Notes: generated by a model from the sequence alone, not told the origin. A stretch of 64,000 nucleotides of DNA from Kluyvera ascorbata_C (GCF_044197065.1 NZ_JBIQOI010000002.1:434001-498000); one strand, 5' to 3'. Shown: positions 1 through 9,237, numbered from the stretch's first letter. Numbers and translations are program-made.

Positions 1-1
1 T

Positions 2-763
2 GACCGTCCTCATTTCTGGCGCTATCTGGATATCTCATTTATTGATTCCGATAATAACGCCCATATCGTGGTCCATCGCAGTGCGTCTCACCTGCTGAGC
101 TATGTACACTACAGCCACCCGCTGGCGGAAAATATGCGCGTGGTGCTGTCACTGGATGTGATGTACTTCCTGCTGAGTTCGTGGAAACTGTTCCTGTTTT
201 ATCTCATCTCCACCGCCGCCTTGCTGCAGCTGGTTCGCACGCATTTCCGCCTCTACCGGACGGTAAGCCAGGAGAACATCAGCGATGCGTTGACCGGGCT
301 TTACAACCGTAAGATCCTCTCGTCAGTGCAGAGCATGCGCTTACAGCGCCTGACGGAACAGGGAGTGGGCATTGTGGTGATAGCGCTCGACTGCGACAGG
401 CTGAAGATTATCAACGATACCTGGGGCCACGATGAAGGCGACCGTGTGATAATCATGCTAGCACAAGCGATATCGGCCACGATCCGCAAGAGCGATTATG
501 GCGTTCGCCTGGGTGGCGACGAGTTTTGTATTATCCTGGTTGACTACGAAGAAGCCGAAGCGCAGGTGATAACCGAACGTATTCAGGAGCATCTGACGCT
601 TATCGACACCGAAAACCGCGTGAGTTTCTCCTGGGGCGCCTACAAGATGCGCCTTGGTGATACCCTTGAAGAGTCGATGAAAATAGCCGACCGGCGCCTT
701 TACCAACATAAACAGCGTAACAGAACCGCTTCGGCGCAGACGCATGGAATAAATAATGATTGA
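2..763 (+). CDS. dgcJ: Diguanylate cyclase DgcJ (YeaJ), C-terminal part
   Basis: The reading frame is open from base 2, so the gene starts upstream of the window. What remains is the end of a periplasmic sensor region, one transmembrane helix (about residues 57-78 of the visible part) and a GGDEF domain. The active motif RLGGDEF is intact, and an RKSD inhibitory I-site lies five residues before it. The enzyme makes c-di-GMP from two GTP at the inner membrane. The stop codon overlaps the start of yeaK by 8 bases, and dgcJ-yeaK is the E. coli order, which supports the name. Length and sensor type cannot be judged here. Confidence 0.85.
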   Translation, partial: DRPHFWRYLDISFIDSDNNAHIVVHRSASHLLSYVHYSHPLAENMRVVLSLDVMYFLLSSWKLFLFYLISTAALLQLVRTHFRLYRTVSQENISDALTGLYNRKILSSVQSMRLQRLTEQGVGIVVIALDCDRLKIINDTWGHDEGDRVIIMLAQAISATIRKSDYGVRLGGDEFCIILVDYEEAEAQVITERIQEHLTLIDTENRVSFSWGAYKMRLGDTLEESMKIADRRLYQHKQRNRTASAQTHGINND

Positions 764-1256
764 ACCCGTCACTGTAGATATTCATCAACGGCTTTTGGGC
801 CTGCTCGACGAGCACCAGGCGCGGTATCGCGTGATGACGCACGATGCCGTGGGTAAATGTGAAGCTGTGTCTGAAATTCGCGGCACCGCGCTAGGCCAGG
901 GCGCCAAAGCGCTGGTGTGCAAGGTGAAAGGCAACGGCGTAAACCAGCACGTACTGGCTATCCTCGCCGCCGACCAGCAAGCCGACCTCGCGCAGCTGGC
1001 CCACCATATCGGCGGCTTAAAGGCGTCTCTCGCCAGCCCAGCTGAAGTGGATGCCCTCACCGCCTGCGTGTTTGGCGCAATTCCGCCATTCAGCTTCCAC
1101 CCGTCACTGCGTCTGGTGGCCGACCCACTGCTATTCGACCGCTTCAAGGAAATCGCGTTTAACGCTGGCAGTCTCGAAAAGTCGGTGATCCTTAATACTG
1201 AAGATTATCTGCGTATCGCCCAGCCAGAGTTGGTCTCTTTCCGCCGTCAGTCCTGA
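756..1256 (+). CDS. yeaK: YeaK, YbaK/ProX-type aminoacyl-tRNA deacylase
   Basis: 166 residues, the full family length (E. coli YeaK is 167). The fold is the YbaK/ProX editing domain: the invariant lysine is Lys51 in GQGAKAL and the FGAIPPF loop is near residue 110. Family members hydrolyse mischarged aminoacyl-tRNA in trans; E. coli YeaK acts on Ser-tRNA and related substrates. It overlaps dgcJ by 8 bases, so the two are probably co-transcribed. A REP palindrome follows the stop codon, and then comes a non-E. coli sugar module where yeaL would be expected. Confidence 0.9.
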   Translation: MIEPVTVDIHQRLLGLLDEHQARYRVMTHDAVGKCEAVSEIRGTALGQGAKALVCKVKGNGVNQHVLAILAADQQADLAQLAHHIGGLKASLASPAEVDALTACVFGAIPPFSFHPSLRLVADPLLFDRFKEIAFNAGSLEKSVILNTEDYLRIAQPELVSFRRQS

Positions 1257-1269
1257 CGTTTCGTATACC

Positions 1270-1344
1270 GTAGGCCGGATAAGCGAAGCGCCATCCGGCA
1301 CGCAGTCACCGATTGCCGGATGGCGCTTCGCTTATCCGGCCTAC
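1270..1344. repeat. REP/BIME palindrome downstream of yeaK
   Basis: Two perfectly complementary 31-base arms (1270-1300 and 1314-1344) of the enterobacterial REP type, containing the GCCGGAT and ATCCGGC cores, with a 13-base centre. It marks the junction between yeaK and the inserted transporter/glycosidase pair, and probably acts as an mRNA 3'-end stabiliser or gyrase/Pol I site as REPs do elsewhere. Confidence 0.9.
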
Positions 1345-1540
1345 AGCACCCCACCGCTGCTCTCGATTTTCCGGGTTCACCCCGTCGTTACATTCACACC
1401 CATTCAATCTGTTACCGGTATCACGCAAATCAGTTTACGTAAGCGTAATACGGAATATCGCAATTGTTAACTTTTCTCATTCATCCACACTGTATGGCGT
1501 CTTTCCCCACAATCGTGCTGTAACGACACCAGGTGATACG

Positions 1541-2884
1541 ATGAACATGAAAGTTACCCGTAAAGAGAAAATCAGCTATGGATTAGGCGACATGGCCAGC
1601 CATATTGGTCTGGACAACGTCATTATCTTCTTAACCTTCTATTATACCGACGTGGTTGGCCTGCCTGCCGCCTTCGTTGGCACCATGTTTTTACTGGCGC
1701 GTACCGCCGACGCCATCATCGACCCGGCAATGGGCTATCTGGCCGACCGTACCCGCTCGCGATGGGGCAAATTTCGTCCGTGGATGCTCTGGCTGGCGCT
1801 GCCTTTCGGCGTGAGCTGTCTGCTGACCTACGCCGTACCGCAGTCGCTGGATATGTCTGGCAAAATGATCTTCGCCAGCGTCACCTACACCTTCATGATG
1901 CTGATGTACACCGCCATCAACATTCCCTATTGCTCGATGGGCGCGGTCATTACGCCAGACAACGATGAACGCATCTCGCTGCAATCCTGGCGCTTTTTCC
2001 TGGCCACCCTCGGCGGCGCGATGTCGACCTTCTTTATGATGCCGCTGGCCGAATATCTCGGCGGTGATGACAAACTGATGGGCTACCGCTCGGCGATGGC
2101 CATCATGGCCTGCGTTGCCGTGGTGATGTTCTGGATCTGTTTTGCCAACACCCGCGAACGCATTAAGGCCCCGGCCACTCACAACAACTACCTCGCTGAA
2201 CTGCGCGACCTGCTGCGTAACGATCAATGGCGCGTGGTCGCCGTCCTGGTGATGACCAACATCGGCTTCGGCGTCATTCGCCTTGGCGCCATGATGTACT
2301 TCGTCACCTACTACCTCGGCAGCGCCGCTTACTTTATGTGGATGCTGGCCGCGCACATCATCGGCAAAGCCGCCGGTAGCCTGCTAGCTAAACGCCTGAC
2401 CTGCAACGCCAACAAAGTTCAGATGTTCGGCTACTGCGCCGTACTGGCCGGGGTACTGAGCATTGGGCTGTTCTTCGCGCCGAAATCGGTCATGGTATTG
2501 GTGCCGCTCACGTTCATCGTCTCCACCCTTTATCAGTCCACCACCACCCTGATGTGGGTGATGATGGCCGACGTCGCCGACTACGGCGAATGGCGTCAGG
2601 GTAAGCGTATGGACGGCATTATCTTCTCGACCTTCCTCGCCGTGCTCAAGCTGGGTATGGCGCTGAGCGGGGCCATCGTCGGCTGGACGCTTGGCTTCAG
2701 CGGTTATGTCGCCAACGCGCCGGAACAAACGCCGCTGGCGATGCACTGCATTGTCGCCCTCTTTACCGTGGTGCCTGGGCTGCTGTCACTGGGCGCATTC
2801 ATCACCCTGCGCTGGTACAAGCTCGACGACTGCACCATGCAGGAAATCAATCTCGCGAAAACCCAATCTCTTGTTAAAGGATGA
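1541..2884 (+). CDS. GPH-family sugar:cation symporter (YicJ-like)
   Basis: 447 residues from ATG 1541, which follows AGGTGA at 1531; the longer upstream reading frame lacks a ribosome site and similarity. This is a twelve-helix GPH (MelB/YicJ) permease. The N-terminal ISYGLGDMAS motif, both cation-site acidic residues in TADAIIDPAMG and the RSRWGKFRPW loop are visible. It probably imports an alpha-glycoside or its glucuronide/xyloside in symport with Na+ or H+. The stop is 7 bases before a GH31 glycosidase, making a transporter/hydrolase operon like yicJI. The pair sits between yeaK and yeaL, where E. coli has no genes. The substrate cannot be read from sequence. Confidence 0.82.
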   Translation: MNMKVTRKEKISYGLGDMASHIGLDNVIIFLTFYYTDVVGLPAAFVGTMFLLARTADAIIDPAMGYLADRTRSRWGKFRPWMLWLALPFGVSCLLTYAVPQSLDMSGKMIFASVTYTFMMLMYTAINIPYCSMGAVITPDNDERISLQSWRFFLATLGGAMSTFFMMPLAEYLGGDDKLMGYRSAMAIMACVAVVMFWICFANTRERIKAPATHNNYLAELRDLLRNDQWRVVAVLVMTNIGFGVIRLGAMMYFVTYYLGSAAYFMWMLAAHIIGKAAGSLLAKRLTCNANKVQMFGYCAVLAGVLSIGLFFAPKSVMVLVPLTFIVSTLYQSTTTLMWVMMADVADYGEWRQGKRMDGIIFSTFLAVLKLGMALSGAIVGWTLGFSGYVANAPEQTPLAMHCIVALFTVVPGLLSLGAFITLRWYKLDDCTMQEINLAKTQSLVKG

Positions 2885-2891
2885 GTCAACC

Positions 2892-4928
2892 ATGAGCGAA
2901 CTAATTCAGCATCCAAACGCTATCGAATGGCGCTTCGAACGGCAGATACTACGTGTAGAACCCTGGGGAGAACACAGCCTCCGCGTCCGCGCCACCTGTG
3001 CTCCAGCGTTCAAAGCTGAACTTAATGCGTTGCTGCCCCAGGCCGAAGGCCAGGCGGTCATTCAGCAGGATGCGGAAACCCTGACCTTAACCCACGGCAA
3101 TATTCGCGCAGTATTGAATCTCAAGGGGCAACTGGCGTTTTACAATCAACGCGGCGAACTGCTGCTGGAAGAGATGTGGCGTCAGCGCTCAACGGTGGGA
3201 ATTGGCGCCAGCGAAAAGAGCCAGGACAAATACGTCAGCGCCCTGAAGCTTGACGGTCGCGAATTTAAACCGCTACCCGGCGGTAAGTATCAACTGACGG
3301 TGCGTTTTGAGTCGCGCGATGGCGAGCGGCTGTACGGCATGGGCCAATACCAGCAGCCGTGGCTGGATCTCAAAGGCTGTTCGCTGGAGCTAGCCCAGCG
3401 TAATTCCCAGGCCAGCGTGCCGTTTTTACAATCCAGCCTCGGCTACGGCCTGCTGTGGAATAACCCGGCCATTGGCGAGGCGGTGCTGGCGAAAAACCAC
3501 ACCTGGTGGACCGCGCGCGTCACTGAAGAGATGGATTACTGGATAACCGCAGGCGATACCGTCGCCCAAATTACCCGTCAATACGCGCGCGCCACCGGTA
3601 CGCCGCCGCCCGCGCCGGAATTTATCAGCGGCCTGTGGCAGTGCAAGCTGCGCTATCGTAATCAGCAAGAAGTGCTGGAAGTGGCGCGTGAATATCATCG
3701 CCGCCAGCTACCGCTCTCGGTGATGGTTATCGACTTCTTCCACTGGCCGAACCAGGGGACCTGGTGCTTTGACCCGGTTGACTGGCCAGACCCGAAAGCG
3801 ATGGTAGAAGAGTTGGAATCACTCGGCATTAAGCTGATGGTCTCCGTCTGGCCGACGGTAGAAGCGCGCAGTCCGTTGTTCCCACACATGAAAGCCAAGG
3901 GCTGGCTGGTCACCAGCGATCGCGGAGTGCAGGTCAATCTCGATTTTATGGGCAACACCACCTTCTTTGACGCCACCCACCCGCAGGCGCGGGAGTTCGT
4001 TTGGGAGACGGTGAAGAAAAATTATTACGATCTCGGTATCAAACTGTTCTGGCTGGATGAAGCCGAGCCAGAGTACCGCGCCTACGATTTCGATAACTAT
4101 CGCTATCATGCCGGTCCGGTACTGGAAGTGGGCAACCGCTACCCGCGCGATTTCGCGCAGGGCTTCTACGATGGGCTGCACGACGCAGGCGAACGCGATA
4201 TCGTCAACCTGGTGCGCTGCAGCTGGGCCGGAAGCCAACGTTACGGCGTGCTGGCCTGGTCAGGTGACGTGCACTCGTCGTTCCATGCCTTCCGCAACCA
4301 GCTTGCCGCTGGGCTGAATATGGGTCTGGCGGGGATCCCGTGGTGGACCACGGATATCGGCGGTTTCCAGGGCGGTAACATTCACGACCCGGACTTCCAC
4401 GAACTGCTAATCCGCTGGTTCCAGTGGGCGGTGTTCTGCCCGGTGCTGCGTATGCATGGCTACCGCGAACCGCGCGTTCAGCCGCCGGAAAGCTACCGCC
4501 ACGGTATTCCGCAGTGCGACAGCGGTTCGCCTAATGAGCTGTGGAGCTACGGTGAAGAGAATTTCGCCATTATGCAGCGCTGGCTTGGCGTGCGTGAAAG
4601 CCTGCGCCCGTATATTGACGCGCTGTACGATAACGCCCACCGCCACGGCGACCCGCTGATGCGCCCGCTGTTCTGGCACTACCCTGACGAACCACAAAGC
4701 TGGCAAACGGAAGATCAGTATCTGTTCGGTGAGGAGCTGCTGGTTGCGCCGGTGATGCACGCAGGACAGCGCCAGCGCGATGTCTGGTTACCGAGCGGTA
4801 ATGCCTGGGTTAGTCTCGACGGAGAACGCTATCAGGGCGGCCAGCGCATCACCGTCGCTGCCGGGTTAGAGACGATTCCACTGTTTATTCGCGAAGGCAG
4901 CCCATTAATAACGGTATTGGTCAGATAA
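2892..4928 (+). CDS. GH31 alpha-glycosidase
   Basis: 678 residues from ATG 2892, preceded by AAAGGA. The N-terminal beta-sandwich is followed by the GH31 (beta/alpha)8 barrel. The probable nucleophile is Asp389 in FWLDEAEPE and the acid/base Asp459 in WSGDVHSSF, both standard GH31 signatures. No signal peptide, so it acts in the cytoplasm on the sugar brought in by the upstream permease. GH31 covers alpha-glucosidases, alpha-xylosidases, sulfoquinovosidases and isomaltosidases; the WLDEAEPE form does not settle which. It is co-directional with the permease and probably in one transcript ending at the hairpin near 5014. Confidence 0.85.
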   Translation: MSELIQHPNAIEWRFERQILRVEPWGEHSLRVRATCAPAFKAELNALLPQAEGQAVIQQDAETLTLTHGNIRAVLNLKGQLAFYNQRGELLLEEMWRQRSTVGIGASEKSQDKYVSALKLDGREFKPLPGGKYQLTVRFESRDGERLYGMGQYQQPWLDLKGCSLELAQRNSQASVPFLQSSLGYGLLWNNPAIGEAVLAKNHTWWTARVTEEMDYWITAGDTVAQITRQYARATGTPPPAPEFISGLWQCKLRYRNQQEVLEVAREYHRRQLPLSVMVIDFFHWPNQGTWCFDPVDWPDPKAMVEELESLGIKLMVSVWPTVEARSPLFPHMKAKGWLVTSDRGVQVNLDFMGNTTFFDATHPQAREFVWETVKKNYYDLGIKLFWLDEAEPEYRAYDFDNYRYHAGPVLEVGNRYPRDFAQGFYDGLHDAGERDIVNLVRCSWAGSQRYGVLAWSGDVHSSFHAFRNQLAAGLNMGLAGIPWWTTDIGGFQGGNIHDPDFHELLIRWFQWAVFCPVLRMHGYREPRVQPPESYRHGIPQCDSGSPNELWSYGEENFAIMQRWLGVRESLRPYIDALYDNAHRHGDPLMRPLFWHYPDEPQSWQTEDQYLFGEELLVAPVMHAGQRQRDVWLPSGNAWVSLDGERYQGGQRITVAAGLETIPLFIREGSPLITVLVR

Positions 4929-5013
4929 TCAGGCAAATGCCTGAAATCCTCGATAAAAATTGAAAAAGACCTGTGTACGCCCCGCTTCTTGCGTACAGTA
5001 GAGTGACAAACCA

Positions 5014-5066
5014 GTAGCCCGGCCGAGCGCAGCGACGCCGGGCTACGATAATGCAGTCTTTTTTTC
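5014..5066 (+). terminator. Hairpin plus T-run after the GH31 gene
   Basis: GTAGCCCGG (5014-5022) pairs with CCGGGCTAC (5038-5046), with a T-rich stretch at about 5058-5066. It could be both a small REP-like palindrome and the terminator of the permease/GH31 operon, and it lies 46 bases before yeaL. Confidence 0.6.
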
Positions 5067-5091
5067 TTTTTCTGGCAAGGATTACCGCTCT

Positions 5092-5538
5092 ATGCTCGAT
5101 ACCACCCTACTGATCCTTCTGGGTCTGGCGGCGCTTGGCTTTATCAGCCACAACACCACCGTCGCCGTCTCCATTCTGGTTCTGATTATTCTTCGCGTCA
5201 CCCCGCTAAGCACCTTCTTCCCGTGGGTCGAAAAACAGGGGCTCAGCATCGGAATTATCATTCTAACCATCAGCGTGATGGCGCCCATCGCCAGCGGCAC
5301 GCTGCCCGCCTCCACGTTGATACACTCGTTTGCCAACTGGAAATCGCTGGTTGCCATTGGCGTCGGCGTATTTGTCTCGTGGCTCGGCGGGCGCGGCGTG
5401 ACGCTGATGGGGACTCAGCCGCATCTGGTCGCCGGATTATTGATAGGCACGGTGCTGGGCGTCGCGCTGTTCCGCGGCGTGCCGGTGGGGCCATTGATTG
5501 CCGCGGGCCTTGTCTCGCTGCTTATTGGGAAGTCGTAG
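5092..5538 (+). CDS. yeaL: YeaL, DUF441 inner-membrane protein
   Basis: 148 residues, matching the length of E. coli YeaL (UPF0756). It is almost entirely hydrophobic, with about four membrane helices, and has no known biochemical function. The gene is convergent with nimR and their 3' ends overlap by 17 bases (5522-5538). The order yeaL-nimR-nimT is as in E. coli, so the backbone resumes here after the sugar insertion. Confidence 0.85.
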   Translation: MLDTTLLILLGLAALGFISHNTTVAVSILVLIILRVTPLSTFFPWVEKQGLSIGIIILTISVMAPIASGTLPASTLIHSFANWKSLVAIGVGVFVSWLGGRGVTLMGTQPHLVAGLLIGTVLGVALFRGVPVGPLIAAGLVSLLIGKS

Positions 5539-6316
5539 TCAGCGCCGCCAGATAGCGCCCCGGCGTTTGCCCCAGCCCCTTACGGAACATGGTGATAAAC
5601 GCCGTGGTGGAGTCGTACCCCAGCGATAGCGCCACCTGCTGTACGTTAAGCCCGCGTATTAACATCTGCAGGGCGAGAATCAACTGTAGCTGATGCCGCC
5701 AGCGGCGAAAGTTCAGCCCGGTCTCTTTTACCACCAGCCGGGCTAGATTGCGCTCGCTCATGGCAAAGCGCTGCGCCCACTGCGCCAGCGTCTGCCACTG
5801 CGCGGGCTCCGCTTCCATAGTCTCGACCATCAGACGAATTTTCGGGTGCGCGGAGACCGGCAGCTGTAACTGCTGCTCGGGCTGCTGCGGTAGCTCATCA
5901 AACAGAACCTGTATAAGCCGCTGGGTTTCTGGCTCCAGCCGCTGCGCTTCATCGCGCTGCGCCAACGATAAAATCAGCTCGCGTACCAACGCCGATATCT
6001 TCAGCGTGCAGCAGTGCGCTGGCATCTGCGCCGCACCGGGTTCGATAAACAAAAAGCACAGTTCCGCCTGCGGCGTAGCCCGATTGCTGTGCGGCACTTC
6101 ACCGGGGATCCACACCGCAAACTGTGGCGGCACCATCCACATCGCATTTTCCACTTCGCAGGTAATCGCACCGCGCAGCGCAAGAATCAGCTGCCCTTTT
6201 CGGTGCTGATGCCGTGGAATATGCTGCTCACTCTCTGCCACCTGTACCCCAAACGCGACGGCCGCATCCTGATAGCTATCCGGGTGATAGCCGCCTAAAC
6301 CGAGTCCCAGCATCAT
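5522..6316 (-). CDS. nimR: NimR (YeaM), AraC-family repressor of nimT
   Basis: 264 residues: an N-terminal cupin-like half (HIPRHQHRKGQLI around residue 35) and a C-terminal AraC HTH pair (MSERNLARLV and RGLNVQQVALSLGYDS). In E. coli, NimR represses nimT, the 2-nitroimidazole efflux gene transcribed divergently. The same divergent arrangement is kept here, with a 90-base gap (6317-6406) that must hold the operator. It differs little from E. coli YeaM, with a shorter N-terminus. Confidence 0.88.
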   Translation of the reverse strand: MMLGLGLGGYHPDSYQDAAVAFGVQVAESEQHIPRHQHRKGQLILALRGAITCEVENAMWMVPPQFAVWIPGEVPHSNRATPQAELCFLFIEPGAAQMPAHCCTLKISALVRELILSLAQRDEAQRLEPETQRLIQVLFDELPQQPEQQLQLPVSAHPKIRLMVETMEAEPAQWQTLAQWAQRFAMSERNLARLVVKETGLNFRRWRHQLQLILALQMLIRGLNVQQVALSLGYDSTTAFITMFRKGLGQTPGRYLAALTTTSQ

Positions 6317-6406
6317 TTTGTCCGAATTTAGCGATAATCTGTCATTTTAGCTTGATTTCAGCAAAGGCTAAACCGGGTATTGTAGTGCTCCCACTCTTTT
6401 GTCGAG

Positions 6407-7597
6407 ATGACTATGTCTGATGTTGTGACGTCTTCCAGCCGTCGTTGGCTGCTGATTATTGGTATTTTATTGATTGCTTCGACGCTGCGTGTCACCTTTA
6501 CCGGCGCGGCCCCCTTGCTCGATGCGATTCGCGCTGAATACGGCCTGACCACCGCACAGACCGGGCTGTTAACCACGCTGCCGCTGCTGGCGTTTGGCCT
6601 GGTCTCACCGCTGGCGGCCGGGGTTGCTCGCCGTATTGGTATGGAGCGCAGCCTGTTTATCGCTATGCTGCTGATTTGCGCCGGTATCGCCGTGCGCTCC
6701 CTGCCGTCGGTCGCGCTGATGTTTATCGGTACCGCCATTATTGGCTGCGGGATTGCGCTCGGCAACGTCCTGCTGCCGGGGTTAATCAAACGTGATTTTG
6801 CCTCCCAGGTGGCGAAATTCACCGGGGCCTACTCGGTCACCATGGGGGCCGCCGCCGCGTTGGGTTCAGCGCTGGTGGTCCCTATTGCGCTAAGCGGTTT
6901 TGGCTGGCGCGGCGCGCTGCTGATGTTGATGGTATTTCCCGTATTGGCGCTGCTGTTCTGGCTGCCGCAATGGCGGGCAGCAAAAACCACGGCCATCTCC
7001 AGCAGCGGCGCCATGCATAACCGCGGCATCTGGCGCTCGGCGCTGGCCTGGCAGGTGACGCTGTTCCTCGGCCTGAATTCGCTGGTCTACTACGTGATTA
7101 TCGGTTGGCTGCCGGCAATTCTGATTAGCCAGGGCTACAGCGAAGCGCATGCTGGTTCTCTGCACGGCCTCCTGCAGCTTGCCACCGCCGCTCCCGGTTT
7201 TGTGGTGCCACTGATCCTGCATCGGATGAAGGATCAACGTGGGATCGCCATTACCGTGGCGCTGATGTGCGCTGTGAGCGCACTGGGCTACTGGCTCTTT
7301 CCCTCACAGGCGGTGCTCTGGACGATTATCTTTGGCTTTGGCTCCGGCGCAACGATGATTCTGGGCCTGACCTTTATCGGACTGCGCGCCAGTTCGGCGC
7401 ATCAGGCCGCCGCCCTGTCGGGGATGGCGCAGGCGGTGGGTTATTTGCTGGCAGCGTGCGGACCGCCGCTGATGGGGAAAATTCATGACGCAACAGGCGC
7501 ATGGCATATCTCATTAATAGCAGTGGCAATTGTTGCGCTGGTCATGGCGGTGTTTGGCGGGCTTGCCGGTCGAAATAGAGAAATTAACGTCGGGTAA
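6407..7597 (+). CDS. nimT: NimT (YeaN), MFS exporter of 2-nitroimidazole
   Basis: 396 residues with twelve predicted membrane helices, MFS of the cyanate/CynX type. The TLRVTFTGAAPLLD segment early in the protein and the GLTFIGLRASSAHQAAALSG segment late are typical of YeaN. E. coli NimT expels 2-nitroimidazole. The start at 6407 or the next ATG at 6413 are both possible; neither has a strong ribosome site. It is divergent from its regulator nimR and followed by a REP element at 7628. Confidence 0.88.
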   Translation: MTMSDVVTSSSRRWLLIIGILLIASTLRVTFTGAAPLLDAIRAEYGLTTAQTGLLTTLPLLAFGLVSPLAAGVARRIGMERSLFIAMLLICAGIAVRSLPSVALMFIGTAIIGCGIALGNVLLPGLIKRDFASQVAKFTGAYSVTMGAAAALGSALVVPIALSGFGWRGALLMLMVFPVLALLFWLPQWRAAKTTAISSSGAMHNRGIWRSALAWQVTLFLGLNSLVYYVIIGWLPAILISQGYSEAHAGSLHGLLQLATAAPGFVVPLILHRMKDQRGIAITVALMCAVSALGYWLFPSQAVLWTIIFGFGSGATMILGLTFIGLRASSAHQAAALSGMAQAVGYLLAACGPPLMGKIHDATGAWHISLIAVAIVALVMAVFGGLAGRNREINVG

Positions 7598-7627
7598 AAC
7601 GCCGCCCGACGTCGGGGAACCTATCCT

Positions 7628-7705
7628 GTAGGCCTGATAAGCGTAGCGCCATCAGGCAATATTGCCGCACATTGCCGGATGACGGCGTTGCCTTATCCGG
7701 CCTAC
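7628..7705. repeat. REP/BIME pair downstream of nimT
   Basis: Imperfect inverted arms starting GTAGGCCTGATAAG and ending CTTATCCGGCCTAC, separated by an ATTGCC-rich centre. It lies between the convergent nimT and amidotransferase genes, ending six bases before the latter's stop. Confidence 0.85.
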
Positions 7706-7711
7706 ATGATT

Positions 7712-8419
7712 TTACTGGGCTGCGGCGTGCAGGAAGGCCTGCACCAGCGGTGCAGGACGCCCCGCCAGCGCGTTACGTTCATGCTGGAACAGCGTGGCCA
7801 CGAAGAACGGATGCGTCACCAGTTCCACCGCACGAATGTCTCCATTTTCATCCCAGCCGGTTACCCGCAGCGCCTGTGACTGCAAGGCATCGGCAAATTC
7901 GCCAGAGATGCCGTAGTTGCAATGATAACCCTCTTCAATGCTGTCACGACCGTAAGCGCGGGCAATTAGCGTGTTGGCGCGCAGTTCAATGGTATCGCTC
8001 TTCTCCACCAGCGAGCAGGTAAGCGGCGCAATCACCATGCGGCCTTCGGTATCCGTTTCCGCATGCGCGGCATCTTCCCAGCCCATCACGTTACGCGCGT
8101 ATTCCAGAATGGCGTGCTGGAATCCCCCGCACGTCCCAAGAAACGGCAGACTATTTTCGCGAGCATAGCGGGCGGCAATCAGCGCACCTTCGGTATTTTG
8201 ATACGGGCTCGCCGGTACCAGCCAGATGCCATCAAAATCGGCGAGCGCGTCAGCGCTATGCACATCGCGCGTCGCCACCCAGCGATATTCAATAGGACGT
8301 TCCAGCACCGCAGCGGCGTCATCAAGCGCCAGCGGAATGGCCTGATGCGCAAGGACATCAGCATTGTAGTCGCCCACCAGGGCAATGCGAAGAACAGGGG
8401 TAGTAGCGGAGTTTTCCAT
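7712..8419 (-). CDS. Class I glutamine amidotransferase-like protein (CTP-synthase GATase type)
   Basis: 235 residues. A GATase1 fold is visible: the nucleophile elbow is GTCGGFQHA (Cys near residue 95), and the late HPFFVATLFQHE supplies the catalytic His. The closest architecture is the glutaminase half of CTP synthase, but there is no synthetase domain, so the acceptor reaction is unknown. AGGATC lies before the ATG at 8419. The gene sits between nimT and yeaO, which are adjacent in E. coli, so it is an addition relative to that genome. No neighbour suggests a pathway. Confidence 0.75.
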   Translation of the reverse strand: MENSATTPVLRIALVGDYNADVLAHQAIPLALDDAAAVLERPIEYRWVATRDVHSADALADFDGIWLVPASPYQNTEGALIAARYARENSLPFLGTCGGFQHAILEYARNVMGWEDAAHAETDTEGRMVIAPLTCSLVEKSDTIELRANTLIARAYGRDSIEEGYHCNYGISGEFADALQSQALRVTGWDENGDIRAVELVTHPFFVATLFQHERNALAGRPAPLVQAFLHAAAQ

Positions 8420-8556
8420 GGGAGATCCTTATGTACAGACATGACGAACGGCATAAGGAGCCTCAGATTAGCGATGTCGTCGTGCTTTAGCAATACCCGG
8501 AGGGCGAACCCCACGAATCTTTGTGGTATGGTCGAATGGAAAAAGGGAGGAAGGAT

Positions 8557-8901
8557 ATGATCCAGTGTAAACGCGTGTATGACGACGCAGCACCTGACGA
8601 TGGTTACCGTGTCCTGGTCGACCGGTTGTGGCCGCGTGGCATCAAAAAGGAAAACCTTATCTACGATGAATGGTGCAAAGACCTTGCCCCTTCAGCCGAG
8701 CTGCGCAAGGCCTACCACGGCGAGGTCATCGACTTTGCCACTTTCTGTCAGCATTACCGCGAAGAGCTTTCGCACCACCCGGACGAAGGCCAGCGTCTTG
8801 CTGACATTGCGCAAAAACAGGGATTAACGCTGATTTACGCGGCCGCCAATACCGCACAAAACCATGCGCGCGTACTCGCCGACTGGCTAAAAAGTCGCTA
8901 A
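8557..8901 (+). CDS. yeaO: YeaO, DUF488 family protein
   Basis: 114 residues from ATG 8557, directly after GGGAGGAAGG; the upstream in-frame start at 8521 is rejected for lack of this site. The sequence has the DUF488 signature RVYD...DGYRVLVDRLWPRG, and ends ...LADWLKSR like E. coli YeaO. Its role is unknown; DUF488 proteins are small cytoplasmic proteins. The position between nimT and yoaF is conserved. Confidence 0.88.
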   Translation: MIQCKRVYDDAAPDDGYRVLVDRLWPRGIKKENLIYDEWCKDLAPSAELRKAYHGEVIDFATFCQHYREELSHHPDEGQRLADIAQKQGLTLIYAAANTAQNHARVLADWLKSR

Positions 8902-8931
8902 GCCCTGAACGCGATGTCTGCGGACATCGCG

Positions 8932-9237
8932 TTATCCCACCAGGGCCGCGCGCCCTTGCTCAACCCGCGCATCCGGGGTTAATGGCAGTAGATACTCTGA
9001 ACGGACAAACGCAAACCCCTGCTGCCCCTCACCTGCGCTGACTTCACCGGTAACCAGCCACAACGCACGCGGCGCATCGGCGGACAGTTCGGTCATCACA
9101 CCGTTAACCGGGTTCAGGCAACGCTCTCCTGGGTTAATCAGCGCAAACAGTTCAACACTCTTACCAATATTGGCTCGGCCAGCAGCAGTACGGGCACCGA
9201 TGATAACGGCGATGGTACCCGGTTTTAGCGAAAACAT
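8932..9237 (-). CDS. Conserved-looking hypothetical protein, 101 aa
   Basis: I do not recognise this family. The protein is compact, without membrane segments or a signal peptide, and starts MFSLKPGTIAVIIGARTA. It has evenly spread hydrophobic positions and codon use like the neighbours, which argues that it is real. The pattern of alternating strands around FALINPGERC and LWLVTGEV suggests a small beta protein. It is convergent with yeaO (30-base gap) and co-directional with yoaF. E. coli has nothing at this position. Confidence 0.55.
   Translation of the reverse strand: MFSLKPGTIAVIIGARTAAGRANIGKSVELFALINPGERCLNPVNGVMTELSADAPRALWLVTGEVSAGEGQQGFAFVRSEYLLPLTPDARVEQGRAALVG

Noticed and set aside
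1691..2356. 221-codon minus-strand frame in the GPH transporter
   Set aside because: Shadow frame with histidine/glycine-rich nonsense sequence and no homologous motif.
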